DNA from: Dickeya lacustris
GTDB taxonomy: Bacteria > Pseudomonadota > Gammaproteobacteria > Enterobacterales > Enterobacteriaceae
Direction: 5' to 3'
Assembly (NCBI RefSeq): GCF_029635795.1
Contig: NZ_CP114280.1
Span: forward strand, 3,968,001 to 4,032,000
Length of the DNA: 64,000 bases
A model generated the notes under the pieces. It did no database searches. It saw only the letters and a program-made list of their open reading frames with translations, and was not told where the DNA came from. This document shows positions 42,107 through 50,608 of this stretch, piece after piece. Each line of letters starts with the position of its first letter. The stretch's first letter is position 1. A program made the position numbers and the translations under genes.

Positions 42107-42571
42107 CTAATTCTGACGCGGGCTAATATCGATAAGCGTGTAACCGTCCGCACGTTGTACAAAGCTGAAACGCACTGCGCTACCCGGCGGCAATACGGTC
42201 AGTTGACGGTTTTCCGGCAGACGAAAGCGCATGGTCATTGCAGGCCAGCGCAGTGCGGTGATGGCCTCATGGGAAAGCGTTACCGTGCTGCTGTCCCACT
42301 GTTTAACCGTGCCGTTAGCGTCGTAGCGTGTGGCGTTGTCTGATGGGGTATCCGGTGATGTGATATCAGGATGTTGCGCCCCTTGGGTGCGCGTGTGGGG
42401 CATGTTGTCCATATTGACCATACCCATATTGACCATACCCATATTGACCATACCCATATTGTCCATAGCCATAGTATGGCTCATACCCGTATTGTGGGGC
42501 TGGGTGCTTGCGAAGGTGAACGGCGAAACAGAAAAGAGCAGGGTGGCGATAGCCACAGACAGTTTTAACAT
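42107..42571 (-). CDS. CusF-like periplasmic copper/silver chaperone with Met-rich repeats
   Basis: A 154-residue secreted protein. The signal peptide ends near residue 21 (SPFTFA). A Met-rich segment (about 30-58) contains three perfect MGMVN pentapeptides plus variants. A C-terminal CusF domain (about 84-154) has His101, Trp109, Met112 and Met114 in exactly the CusF H-x7-W-x2-M-x-M spacing. By family knowledge it would carry Cu(I)/Ag(I) to the efflux complex. The Met repeats are an added soft-metal ligand array (inference). 12 bp separate it from the TolC-family gene. Confidence 0.9.
   Translation of the reverse strand: MLKLSVAIATLLFSVSPFTFASTQPHNTGMSHTMAMDNMGMVNMGMVNMGMVNMDNMPHTRTQGAQHPDITSPDTPSDNATRYDANGTVKQWDSSTVTLSHEAITALRWPAMTMRFRLPENRQLTVLPPGSAVRFSFVQRADGYTLIDISPRQN
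42411..42470 (-). repeat. 15-bp coding tandem repeat (MGMVN) in the CusF-like gene
   Basis: Three identical 15-bp units (plus strand ATATTGACCATACCC at 42411, 42426 and 42441) and a fourth with two changes (42456-42470). In the coding frame each encodes Met-Gly-Met-Val-Asn. The perfect identity suggests recent expansion by slippage; copy number may vary between strains. Confidence 0.95.
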
Positions 42572-42647
42572 GATAATAGCTCCATAAATACGATAAATAA
42601 CAGAGTGTTATTGCGAAATTACGCACGGCTGTTGTTTATCGGGGGCG

Positions 42648-43091
42648 CTATTCTCTGAAGCGGCAAAAGCGAATGGTGGCCGGAGGGCCGGTAACGGGAG
42701 GCGTCAGTGCATCAGGACGGCCAACGGCTGACGATAGCGAGGCATTAACCGGTAACAGTTCATCATTGACCGGCAGGGCCAGCAGCGATAGCGAGGGTAA
42801 ATCCTGGCTGGCGGAGTCAGGTAAACAGTGCTTCTCACAAAGCGGGCTGGCCTCTGGGCTTGCCTGAAACTGTGAGACGCTCTGCTCGTCAGGTGTTGCG
42901 CCATGATGCGGCATTCGGTGCGCTTCATGCTGTACCACGACCGGTGCGGCAGTGGGCGTGAGGGTGCAACGGTGTCCGGCGATAGCCAATTGGCTGTTGA
43001 GCAGCAGCCAGCATATTGCCAACAACCAGCCCCATGCGCTGCGATGGCGCAGCGTGTGCAGGCTGAGTAAGCGATAGCGTGGTGCTGTCAT
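42648..43091 (-). CDS. Small secreted or anchored Cys/His-rich protein of the copper operon
   Basis: I do not recognise a named family with certainty. 147 residues from ATG 43091 (an in-frame ATG at 43151 adds an unlikely tail). A basic N-terminus is followed by one hydrophobic segment (GWLLAICWLLLNSQLAIAG, about 20-39), then a periplasmic part with HRCTLTP, HEAHRMPHHG and a PLCEKHCLPDS cysteine pair. It resembles the DUF2946-like small proteins often found with copper efflux genes. First gene before the CusF-like ORF, 76 bp away, same strand. Confidence 0.6.
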   Translation of the reverse strand: MTAPRYRLLSLHTLRHRSAWGWLLAICWLLLNSQLAIAGHRCTLTPTAAPVVVQHEAHRMPHHGATPDEQSVSQFQASPEASPLCEKHCLPDSASQDLPSLSLLALPVNDELLPVNASLSSAVGRPDALTPPVTGPPATIRFCRFRE

Positions 43092-43167
43092 GAAGGTGAT
43101 ATCCCTATTAATTGTGGTGTCAGTGTAAGAGGCGGGCTTGACGCCGGACAAGCAGGAATTTGCACAG

Positions 43168-43195
43168 ATTTGTAAAGAGCCAGCGTTGCTGGCTC
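43168..43195 (-). terminator. Terminator of the gal operon
   Basis: On the minus strand GAGCCAGC-AAC-GCTGGCTC is followed by TTTACAAAT. The perfect 8-bp stem starts 9 bp after galM and separates it from the copper operon. Confidence 0.7.
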
Positions 43196-43204
43196 AAGGG
43201 AAGA

Positions 43205-44266
43205 TCAATCGCACGGGGGTTGAGAGTCCGCCGGGTGAACGCTGAATGCGTAACGCGTCAGGGCGCGGTAATGCTTGCCGGGGGTGAGCCAGCAATCCGG
43301 CTGCGGCCAGTCAGGGTGGTTGGGGCTGTCTGGCAAAAACTCGCTCTCCAGCGCCACTCCCGCATGGTTTTCATAGCATCCGCCTTCGCGTGACGGCGTG
43401 CCTGCAAGAAAGTTACCGGTATAGAGCTGTAGCGCTGGCGCGCTGGTATAGACCTGCATCTGTACCCTGCTATCGGCTGACCACAGACTGGCGACCGGGC
43501 TTGTTTGCGCATCGCCGTTTCGGTGCAACAAAAAGGCATGGTCATAACCGCCAACCGCACGTTGATCGGCATCGGCCAGAAAGTCCTGTTGCAGCGTTTT
43601 CGGCTGGCGAAAGTCAAAACTGCTGGCGGTCACATCGCGCAGTCCGTACAGCGGAATGCCATCACTGCCTACCGGCAGGTAATAATCCGCCATCAGTTGC
43701 AGCCGGTGCTGGCGCACATCGCTGATTGAGCCATCGAGATTGAAATAGGCGTGATTGGTCAGGCAAACCGGACAGGGTTTGTCCACCACCGCCTGATACT
43801 CAATTTCCAGCGCATTCTGCTCTGTTAACTGATAATGCACGTGGGCGGTTAGCGCACCGGGAAACCCTTGATCGCCATCGGGTGATGACAACTGGTAAAT
43901 CACCTGGTCGGCCTGCTGCTCGACGATACGCCAACGTCGGGCGTGAAATCCTTGCGGCCCGCCATGCAACTGGTGTGTGCCCTGATTGGCGTGCAACGCA
44001 ATAACGCTATTCCCTTGCTGCAATGTGGCGTGGGCGATGCGGTTAGCATAACGCCCGACGGATGCCCCCAGATAGGCAGACTGGTGCGGGTATTGCCCGG
44101 GTTGGCAACCGAGCAGCACCTCGCGAGTTTCGTCTTCGCTTAACGGCAACTGGCAGGAGAGCCAGGTGGCTCCCCAATCCATCAGGGTGACGTGCATACC
44201 GTGGCGGTTTTGCAGCACCGTGAGTTGAAACGGCTGGCCGTCTGGTGCGAGCGCATCATTCGACAT
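43205..44266 (-). CDS. galM: Aldose 1-epimerase (mutarotase) GalM
   Basis: Interconverts alpha and beta anomers of galactose and glucose so that GalK receives alpha-D-galactose. ATG 44266 lies within the galK 3' end (overlap 11 bp) and gives 353 residues; the longer frame from 44365 is inside galK. Motifs: [29 protein letters not shown] (catalytic His), [11 protein letters not shown] and [17 protein letters not shown] (catalytic Glu region). Last gene of galETKM. Confidence 0.93.
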   Translation of the reverse strand: MSNDALAPDGQPFQLTVLQNRHGMHVTLMDWGATWLSCQLPLSEDETREVLLGCQPGQYPHQSAYLGASVGRYANRIAHATLQQGNSVIALHANQGTHQLHGGPQGFHARRWRIVEQQADQVIYQLSSPDGDQGFPGALTAHVHYQLTEQNALEIEYQAVVDKPCPVCLTNHAYFNLDGSISDVRQHRLQLMADYYLPVGSDGIPLYGLRDVTASSFDFRQPKTLQQDFLADADQRAVGGYDHAFLLHRNGDAQTSPVASLWSADSRVQMQVYTSAPALQLYTGNFLAGTPSREGGCYENHAGVALESEFLPDSPNHPDWPQPDCWLTPGKHYRALTRYAFSVHPADSQPPCD

Positions 44267-45407
44267 GACCGGCTCCCGGTGACGCCTGACAAACGTAGCA
44301 GGTTGGCTGTAAACCGGTTTTGGCCGGATACTCTTGTAACACCGCCTGCTGTACGGCATTGGCATAGTGCTGCGGCACTAATGCCACAATGCAGCCGCCA
44401 AAACCGCCGCCAGTCATCCGTACGCCGCCTTCATCGCCAATCACCGCTTTGACTATCTCAACCAGCGTATCGACAGCGGGAACGGTAATTTCGAAATCAT
44501 CACGCATGGAGGCGTGTGAAGCCGCCATCAGCTCGCCCATCAGGCGCAGATCTCCGTGTGTTAACGCATCGGCGGCAGCCAGCGTGCGGGCATTTTCGCT
44601 AATCACATGGCGGGCACGGCGGGCGACAACCTCATCGAGCCCGGCGGCTTTGGCGGCGAAATCCGCTTCGCTGACATCGCGCAGCGCTTTAACCTGAAAA
44701 TGGCGTGCGGCCGCTTCACACTGCTGGCGACGGGTGTTGTATTCGCTGTCAACCAGACCACGTTTCACATTGGAGTTAATGATAACGACCGCGACATCTT
44801 TCGGCATTGAGACTGCGCGCGTAACCAGTGAGCGACAGTCGATCAGCAAGGCATGATCGCGCTGGCCTTGTGCGGAAATCATCTGATCCATAATGCCGCA
44901 GTTACAGCCTACAAACTGGTTTTCCGCTTCTTGCCCGTTGAGTGCCAGCGCCACATTGTCGAGCGGTAATTGGTACAGTGCCTGAATCGCTTTCCCTACC
45001 GCCACCTCCAGCGATGCTGATGAGCTCAGGCCTGCGCCCTGTGGCACATCGCCGCTTATCACCAGGTCTGCACCGCCGAAACTGCCATCACGGGCTTTCA
45101 GGTGTTTGATAACGCCGCGCACGTAGTTGGCCCACTGCCACTGCGCATGGTGCTCAATCGGCGCATCCAGCGAGAACAGGTCTTGCTGGTTATCATAATC
45201 AACGGCAATCACCCGAATCTGGCGATCGCTACGCGGAGCGGCGCTAATAGTGGTGGAGTAATTAATTGCGCAAGGCAGCACAAAACCGTCGTTATAGTCG
45301 GTGTGTTCCCCTATCAGGTTAACCCGTCCCGGTGCCTGCACGGTGAGGGCGGCCGGATAGCCGAACTGCTGCTGAAACACTGCCTGGGTACGTGCTGATA
45401 AGGTCAT
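44256..45407 (-). CDS. galK: Galactokinase GalK
   Basis: GHMP-family kinase forming galactose 1-phosphate from galactose and ATP. 383 residues (E. coli 382). [25 protein letters not shown] is the galactokinase signature (substrate site). The ATP loop is [20 protein letters not shown]. The third GHMP motif is [15 protein letters not shown]. It overlaps galT by ATGA and galM at its 3' end. Confidence 0.97.
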   Translation of the reverse strand: MTLSARTQAVFQQQFGYPAALTVQAPGRVNLIGEHTDYNDGFVLPCAINYSTTISAAPRSDRQIRVIAVDYDNQQDLFSLDAPIEHHAQWQWANYVRGVIKHLKARDGSFGGADLVISGDVPQGAGLSSSASLEVAVGKAIQALYQLPLDNVALALNGQEAENQFVGCNCGIMDQMISAQGQRDHALLIDCRSLVTRAVSMPKDVAVVIINSNVKRGLVDSEYNTRRQQCEAAARHFQVKALRDVSEADFAAKAAGLDEVVARRARHVISENARTLAAADALTHGDLRLMGELMAASHASMRDDFEITVPAVDTLVEIVKAVIGDEGGVRMTGGGFGGCIVALVPQHYANAVQQAVLQEYPAKTGLQPTCYVCQASPGAGHVE

Positions 45408-46456
45408 GCCTGAACTCCTGAATCACGGTAATGAATATCGCTGACTGCCCGCAGCCGCTCGGCGGCTTGCTCGGCGGTTAAATCGCGCTGGGTTTCTGCC
45501 AGCATTTCGTAGCCCACCATGAATTTGCGCACGCTGGCAGAGCGCAGCAACGGCGGGTAGAAGTGAGCGTGTAATTGCCAGTGTTGCTGGTCGCCTTGTG
45601 TAAACGGCGCGCCGTGCCAGCCCATGGAGTAAGGAAATGACGTCTGGAACAGATTGTCATAACGGCTGGTGAGTTTTTTCAGCGCCAGCGCCAGATCCTG
45701 ACGCTGCTGCGCCGAAAGGTCTGGCAGGCGCAGCGTATGGGCTTTTGGCAGCAACAGGGTTTCGAACGGCCACGCCGCCCAGTAAGGCACCACGGCCAGC
45801 CAGTGTTCGGTTTCTACCACGTGGCGAGCGCCGTCGCGCAATTCACGTTGCAGATAATCGACCAGCATCGGTGAGCCGTGCTCGGCAAAATAGGCTTGTT
45901 GCAAGCGGTCTTCGCGCTCGGCCTCGTTGGGCAGGAAATCATTGGCCCAAATTTGTCCATGCGGGTGCGGGTTGGAGCATCCCATTGCCGCGCCCTTATT
46001 CTCAAACACCTGCACCCACGGGTAGATTTTCCCCAGCTCCGCGCTCTGCTGCTGCCAGGTCAAAACAACCTGCTCCAGCGCTGCCAGCGGTAGCTCCGGC
46101 AGTGTTTTACTGTGATCAGGCGAAAAGCAGATAACCCGGCTGGTGCCGCGCGCGCTTTGGCAGCGCATCAGCGCATCATGGTTTTCCGGCGCGGCTGGGG
46201 TATCGGACATCAGGGCGGCGAAGTCATTGGTAAACACAAACGTGCCAGAGTAATCCGGGTTGGTATCGCCGGTGACTCTTAGATTGCCCGGGCACAGAAA
46301 GCAGCTGGGGTCATGCGATGGCAGCGCCTCGGAAACGACGCTCTCCTGCTGCCCTTGCCACGGGCGTTTGGCACGGTGTGGCGATACCAATATCCACTGA
46401 TCGGTCAGTGGATTGTAACGACGATGCGGATGTTCAACGGGGTCAAAATTCGCCAT
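45404..46456 (-). CDS. galT: Galactose-1-phosphate uridylyltransferase GalT
   Basis: Swaps UMP from UDP-glucose to galactose 1-phosphate through a uridylyl-histidine. 350 residues (E. coli 348). [13 protein letters not shown] is the N-terminal zinc-site region. [13 protein letters not shown] is the catalytic HPH motif. [22 protein letters not shown] sequence ([18 protein letters not shown]) is the C-terminal signature. It lies 83 bp after galE, where two 16-bp near-repeats (CATnTATCTATGAGTn) occur. Confidence 0.97.
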   Translation of the reverse strand: MANFDPVEHPHRRYNPLTDQWILVSPHRAKRPWQGQQESVVSEALPSHDPSCFLCPGNLRVTGDTNPDYSGTFVFTNDFAALMSDTPAAPENHDALMRCQSARGTSRVICFSPDHSKTLPELPLAALEQVVLTWQQQSAELGKIYPWVQVFENKGAAMGCSNPHPHGQIWANDFLPNEAEREDRLQQAYFAEHGSPMLVDYLQRELRDGARHVVETEHWLAVVPYWAAWPFETLLLPKAHTLRLPDLSAQQRQDLALALKKLTSRYDNLFQTSFPYSMGWHGAPFTQGDQQHWQLHAHFYPPLLRSASVRKFMVGYEMLAETQRDLTAEQAAERLRAVSDIHYRDSGVQA

Positions 46457-46539
46457 GAGAATGCCTTACGGTGTTATCGATAACGGGTCAATGGGATCGC
46501 TCATGTATCTATGAGTGCATCTATCTATGAGTACATCAC

Positions 46540-47556
46540 TTAGTCTGGAAAGCCGGTCGGATGACGAGACTGCCAACGCCAGGTGTCAGCGGCCATTTCA
46601 TCAAGCGTGCGGCTAACGCGCCAGTGAAGTTCGCGGGCGGCTTTTTCTGCATCCGCCCAGTAGGCGGGCAGGTCGCCATCGCGACGCGGCGCAAAGTGAT
46701 AGGCAAGCTGTTTGCCGCAAGCACGGCTAAAAGCATCGACCACTTGCAGTACGCTGTACCCGACGCCAGCACCGAGGTTGTAGGTATGTACACCGGCTTT
46801 GCCGTGCAGTGTGTTCATGGCCGCGACGTGCCCATCGGCCAGATCAACCACATGGATGTAATCACGTACCCCGGTGCCGTCTGCCGTTGGGTAATCATTG
46901 CCGAAAATCGCCAGCGAGTCGCGGCGGCCTACGGCGACCTGTGCAATATAGGGCATCAGGTTGTTCGGTACGCCTTGCGGGTCTTCGCCCATTTCGCCTG
47001 AGGGATGGGCGCCTACCGGATTAAAGTAACGTAACAGCACCACACTCCAGTCGGGCTCGGCGCGGTGCAGGTCTTGCAGAATTTGTTCGACCATCAATTT
47101 GCTGCGGCCATAGGGACTGGCTGGGGTGCCGGTTGGGAAGCTTTCCTGATAAGGAATTTGCGGCTGATCGCCGTATACGGTGGCTGACGAGCTGAAAATC
47201 AGCGTTTTCACACCGGCCTGCTTCATTGCTTCGACCAGCGTCAGCGTACCGTAGACGTTATTGTCATAGTAGTTGATGGGTTCACGGACGGACTCTCCGA
47301 CAGCTTTGAGACCGGCAAAATGGATTACCGCGCCGATATTATGCTCGGAAAAAATGCGTTGTAACAGCGCGCGATCGCGGATATCGCCTTGATAAAACGC
47401 GGCGGCTTGCCCGCTGACGCGATGAATAGCATCTGCCACACTGATTTTGCTGTTGCACAGGTTGTCGAGAATCACCGGCTGATGACCAGCGGCAATCAGT
47501 TGTACGCAAGTATGACTTCCTATGTAACCGCTACCACCCGTAACCAATACTTTCAT
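46540..47556 (-). CDS. galE: UDP-glucose 4-epimerase GalE
   Basis: NAD-dependent short-chain dehydrogenase interconverting UDP-galactose and UDP-glucose, serving galactose use and surface polysaccharide. ATG 47556 (MKVLVTGGSGYIGSH) gives 338 residues, exactly E. coli size; the longer open frame upstream has no family support. GGSGYIGSH binds NAD. The catalytic Ser/Tyr/Lys are in SSSATVYG and PYGRSKLMVE. First gene of galETKM. Confidence 0.97.
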   Translation of the reverse strand: MKVLVTGGSGYIGSHTCVQLIAAGHQPVILDNLCNSKISVADAIHRVSGQAAAFYQGDIRDRALLQRIFSEHNIGAVIHFAGLKAVGESVREPINYYDNNVYGTLTLVEAMKQAGVKTLIFSSSATVYGDQPQIPYQESFPTGTPASPYGRSKLMVEQILQDLHRAEPDWSVVLLRYFNPVGAHPSGEMGEDPQGVPNNLMPYIAQVAVGRRDSLAIFGNDYPTADGTGVRDYIHVVDLADGHVAAMNTLHGKAGVHTYNLGAGVGYSVLQVVDAFSRACGKQLAYHFAPRRDGDLPAYWADAEKAARELHWRVSRTLDEMAADTWRWQSRHPTGFPD

Positions 47557-47722
47557 AATGACCTCTGTCGCAGAAAACTGATAGGAAAAATAGCATGACC
47601 GATGGCGGAAAAAGGTGATCAGCGCCGTAATATAGCAATATTGCGGTGTTGTCACCGATAGCGCCACGAGAGAGGGTTCTCCGTCTGGCGCTGTCTGACA
47701 GGATAAATCATTTATCAGTTTT

Positions 47723-47738
47723 GTGGTAACGTTATCAC
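47723..47738. promoter_or_regulatory. GalR/GalS operator upstream of galE
   Basis: GTGGTAACGTTATCAC fits the GalR/GalS consensus GTG-N2-A-N-C-G-N2-T-N-CAC and is fully palindromic in the outer bases. It lies about 170 bp upstream of galE, matching an external operator. The internal operator and CRP site known in E. coli were not found with confidence. Confidence 0.8.
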
Positions 47739-47810
47739 GGTGTGGTGACAGGCGACGGTACGCCTTGCGGGCGCGTTGGCGTACCTGTCGGCAGGAAAAC
47801 GCGGGGATGC

Positions 47811-49280
47811 TTAACCTTGCTGCACCACATAGCGATAGCTGTCGCCGTCGGGAATAAAATGCAGGCGGTGGGTAATACAATCCGGCGCATCTTCGGCATG
47901 GTGAGAAACGAACAGCAGTTGCGTGTGCCCTTGCGCCATTAAAATATCCAGCCAGCGACGAATTAACTGACGGTTAATGGCGTCCAGCCCTTGCAGCGGT
48001 TCATCGAGAATGAGCAGCGCCGGGTGTTTGACCAGCGCCCGCACAATCAGGGCCAGCCGCTGTTGCCCCCAGGAGAGGGCGTGGAAAGGCGCATCGGCCA
48101 CGTTGTCAGGCAGGCCGAGTAGCGACAGCCATTGGGCGACCAGAAAGCGCTGCCTGTCGGAAACCGCCTGATAAATGCCGATAGAATCAAAGAAACCGGA
48201 GGTAATGACGTGGCGTAGACTGGTGCTCACCCGGTATTCCAGATGCAGGCTACTGCTGACATAACCGATATGGCGTTTGATGTCCCAGATGGTTTCGCCG
48301 CTGCCGCGACGATGGCCGAATAAGGTCAGATCATTACTATAGCCTTGTGGATGATCGCCGGTAATCAGGCTTAATAAGGTTGATTTGCCTGCACCGTTTG
48401 GCCCGGTAATTTGCCAGTGCTGACCGGGTAACACTTCCCAGTTCAACTGGTGAAGGATCGGTTTATCATTGTAGCTCACCACGCCGTTGATAAGGCGCAC
48501 CAGCGGCCTCTCAGCGGGAAATGAGGGGCGCTGTGCCGGATGTTCCGGTTCTGGCAGTGTTGTGTTGGCAAGGGTTTCGCTGCGGGCCAGTTGAGCAAGC
48601 AGCGAATCAGCCAGCATCGCTTCGCGCGTGCCCTGACGGGCTAGCGCGCAGTCAGCCAATACTCCGACCTGACTGACAAATGCGGGAATATCCTCAAAGC
48701 GGTTGAGTATCAACACCATTGTTTGCCCCTGCCGGGCAAGTTCGGCTAACAGGATGGCCAATTGCCTGCGTGAGTCCACATCCAGCCCGTCGAACGGCTC
48801 ATCAAGAATTAACAAATCAGGCTGCGCCATCAACGTCTGGCAGAGCAGCGCTTTGCGGGTTTCACCGGTTGAGAGGTATTTAAAACGGCGAGTTAACAGC
48901 GGCGCTATAGCAAATTGTGTCGCCAGTTGCTGACAGCGCCCGGCATCGCGGATGTACTCCTGAATGACCTCGGCAGTGGTGCGACCGGTGTCCTCTTCAT
49001 CGGCACTGAGCATATCGGTATTGTTGCGCTGCCACTCTTGCGCCATTAACTGGTGCAATTGTTCGAAAGAGAGCCGTGCGAGGCGTTGAAAGTCACATTG
49101 ACGCAGGCCTGCCAATTGTAACAATTCACCGGACAACGCACGCGCCAGCGCCGATTTTCCGCTGCCGTTTGCGCCGACAAATGCCCAGCACTGCGATGAA
49201 TCTAGCCTGAAATCCTCCAGACGCATCATCCGGGTATCGCTTAAGCGAAACTGCGCCTGCTGAATGTGTAACACTGACAT
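47811..49280 (-). CDS. modF: ModF, tandem ABC ATPase of molybdate/photorepair type
   Basis: Soluble protein with two ABC ATPase domains, 489 residues (E. coli ModF 490). Walker A motifs are GANGSGKSALARAL near residue 35 and GPNGAGKSTLLSL near 295. Walker B motifs LLILDEPFDGLD and LLILDEPLQGLD are both present, and so is LSTGETRK. Its role is unsettled (molybdenum-linked or photolyase-related PhrA). ATG 49280 has AAGGA 7 bp upstream. modE and modABC, its usual neighbours, are not in this window. Confidence 0.93.
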   Translation of the reverse strand: MSVLHIQQAQFRLSDTRMMRLEDFRLDSSQCWAFVGANGSGKSALARALSGELLQLAGLRQCDFQRLARLSFEQLHQLMAQEWQRNNTDMLSADEEDTGRTTAEVIQEYIRDAGRCQQLATQFAIAPLLTRRFKYLSTGETRKALLCQTLMAQPDLLILDEPFDGLDVDSRRQLAILLAELARQGQTMVLILNRFEDIPAFVSQVGVLADCALARQGTREAMLADSLLAQLARSETLANTTLPEPEHPAQRPSFPAERPLVRLINGVVSYNDKPILHQLNWEVLPGQHWQITGPNGAGKSTLLSLITGDHPQGYSNDLTLFGHRRGSGETIWDIKRHIGYVSSSLHLEYRVSTSLRHVITSGFFDSIGIYQAVSDRQRFLVAQWLSLLGLPDNVADAPFHALSWGQQRLALIVRALVKHPALLILDEPLQGLDAINRQLIRRWLDILMAQGHTQLLFVSHHAEDAPDCITHRLHFIPDGDSYRYVVQQG

Positions 49281-49467
49281 GTCCATTTCCTTGATAGCCC
49301 GCAAATAACCTTTACGGGTAACGGGAAGCCGACGGCTTGTCAAGATTCAGCAGCATGGATTACCACACTATTTATCAATCTATGCACCTTAAGGGCACAG
49401 CCCAAAACGGGCTTGCTTACACAGTCCAATTGCAGAGTGTTTATGTAGTGGATCCGGTATATATATT

Positions 49468-49498
49468 AAAAAAGCCAACCTGAAAGGTTGGCTTTTTT
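49468..49498 (-). terminator. Terminator of the flagellin gene
   Basis: AAAAAAGCCAACC-TGAA-AGGTTGGCTTTTTT, a strong symmetrical hairpin 22 bp after the fliC stop on the minus strand. About 190 bp between it and modF holds no gene. Confidence 0.93.
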
Positions 49499-49520
49499 GC
49501 AATAAGGATACTGTAAAATA

Positions 49521-50354
49521 TTACTGTAACAGTTTCAGTACAGTCTGAGGTACCTGGTTCGCCTGAGACAATACAGAAGTACCAGCCTGCTGCAGAATCT
49601 GAGCACGGCTCATGTTCGACACTTCTGTTGCATAATCCGCATCCTGAATACGGCTACGTGCGCTGCTCAGGTTGTTGATGGTGTTACTCAGGTTATTGAT
49701 GGTTGACTCGAAGCGGTTCAGAGTAGCACCGATGTTTGCTTTCGCAGTGTTGATAGTCTGCAGAGCGGTATCAACGGCGCTGATCAGTGCTGTTGCACTT
49801 GCAGCAGAAGATACGTCGGTTGCAGTAACAGACAGACCGCCTGTTGTTGCGTTGATCAGTGCAGCGCTACCAACCGTGATTGCATCGTTAGAAGTTGTGC
49901 CTGCGCCAACCTGAATGTTAAAGCCAATAGTTACGCTACCATCCAGCAGTTTTTTGCCGTTGAAGTTTGCGCTAGAGGCAATACGGTTAATTTCATCAAC
50001 ACGACGGTTGATTTCAGTCTGGATTGCAGTACGGTCGTTGGTACCGTTGGTATCGTTCGCAGCCTGTACAGCCAGTTCACGAACACGCTGCAAGTTGCTG
50101 TTGATTTCGTCCAGGTTACCTTCAGCGGTTTGAACCAGAGATACACCGTCGTTAGCATTTTTAGATGCCTGAGTCAGACCACGAATCTGAGCGGTCATGC
50201 CGTTAACGATACCTGAACCTGCAGCGTTATCTTTGGCGCTATTGATAGCGGAACCAGAAGAAAGACGCTCAATAGCAGTCTGCAGAGAAGATTGAGATTT
50301 GTTCAGGTTGGACTGGGCCAACAGCGACATACTATTAGTGTTAATGACTGCCAT
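49521..50354 (-). CDS. fliC: Flagellin, short and divergent, solitary locus
   Basis: Flagellar filament subunit exported by the flagellar type III system. 277 residues: an N-terminal D0/D1 domain (1-about 140; QRVRELAVQAANDTN intact), a very short variable centre (about 145-190), and a C-terminal D1/D0 (NNLSSARSRIQDADYATEVSNMSRAQILQQ, ending TVLKLLQ). The usually near-invariant segment at residues 29-50 is altered (SGSAINSAKDNAAGSGIV). It has its own sigma28 promoter and terminator, with no flagellar gene beside it. It may be a second flagellin or the only one. Confidence 0.93.
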   Translation of the reverse strand: MAVINTNSMSLLAQSNLNKSQSSLQTAIERLSSGSAINSAKDNAAGSGIVNGMTAQIRGLTQASKNANDGVSLVQTAEGNLDEINSNLQRVRELAVQAANDTNGTNDRTAIQTEINRRVDEINRIASSANFNGKKLLDGSVTIGFNIQVGAGTTSNDAITVGSAALINATTGGLSVTATDVSSAASATALISAVDTALQTINTAKANIGATLNRFESTINNLSNTINNLSSARSRIQDADYATEVSNMSRAQILQQAGTSVLSQANQVPQTVLKLLQ

Positions 50355-50423
50355 AATTGTATTCCTTTCATCTCTATTAATGGGGATGGGCTGTTGCCCC
50401 CGGTGTCATCACCGTCGATAAGT

Positions 50424-50450
50424 GTATCGGCTTGGTTAAAACAACCTTTA
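50424..50450 (-). promoter_or_regulatory. sigma28 (FliA) promoter of the flagellin gene
   Basis: On the minus strand TAAAG, a 14-15-bp spacer, GCCGATAC, matching the FliA consensus TAAA-N15-GCCGATAA. It lies about 70 bp upstream of the flagellin start, giving class 3 flagellar control. Confidence 0.88.
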
Positions 50451-50608
50451 GGTTTTTTTTTAAATTTTCATCGGTGATGGAAAAAAATTTGTTTAGGCAC
50501 TCATGTAACGCTAACACACGGGTAGGCTGATGAGGTGTAGAGCAAGATGGCAATGATCATAAAAAGTCATCAGCGGGTCGCTGGCAATGGGTGGGATAGG
50601 CATCTGGT

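Noticed and set aside
42366..42626. Minus-strand ORF with YGYGQ repeats resembling a prion-like or silk-like protein, and a plus-strand HIDHT repeat frame
   Set aside because: Both are other-frame readings of the 15-bp MGMVN repeat; the CusF frame has a signal peptide and conserved metal ligands.
47757..47785. Inverted repeat GGTACGCC...GGCGTACC near the end of modF
   Set aside because: Eight-base stem with a GC-rich loop and no T-run; not enough to call a terminator or operator.
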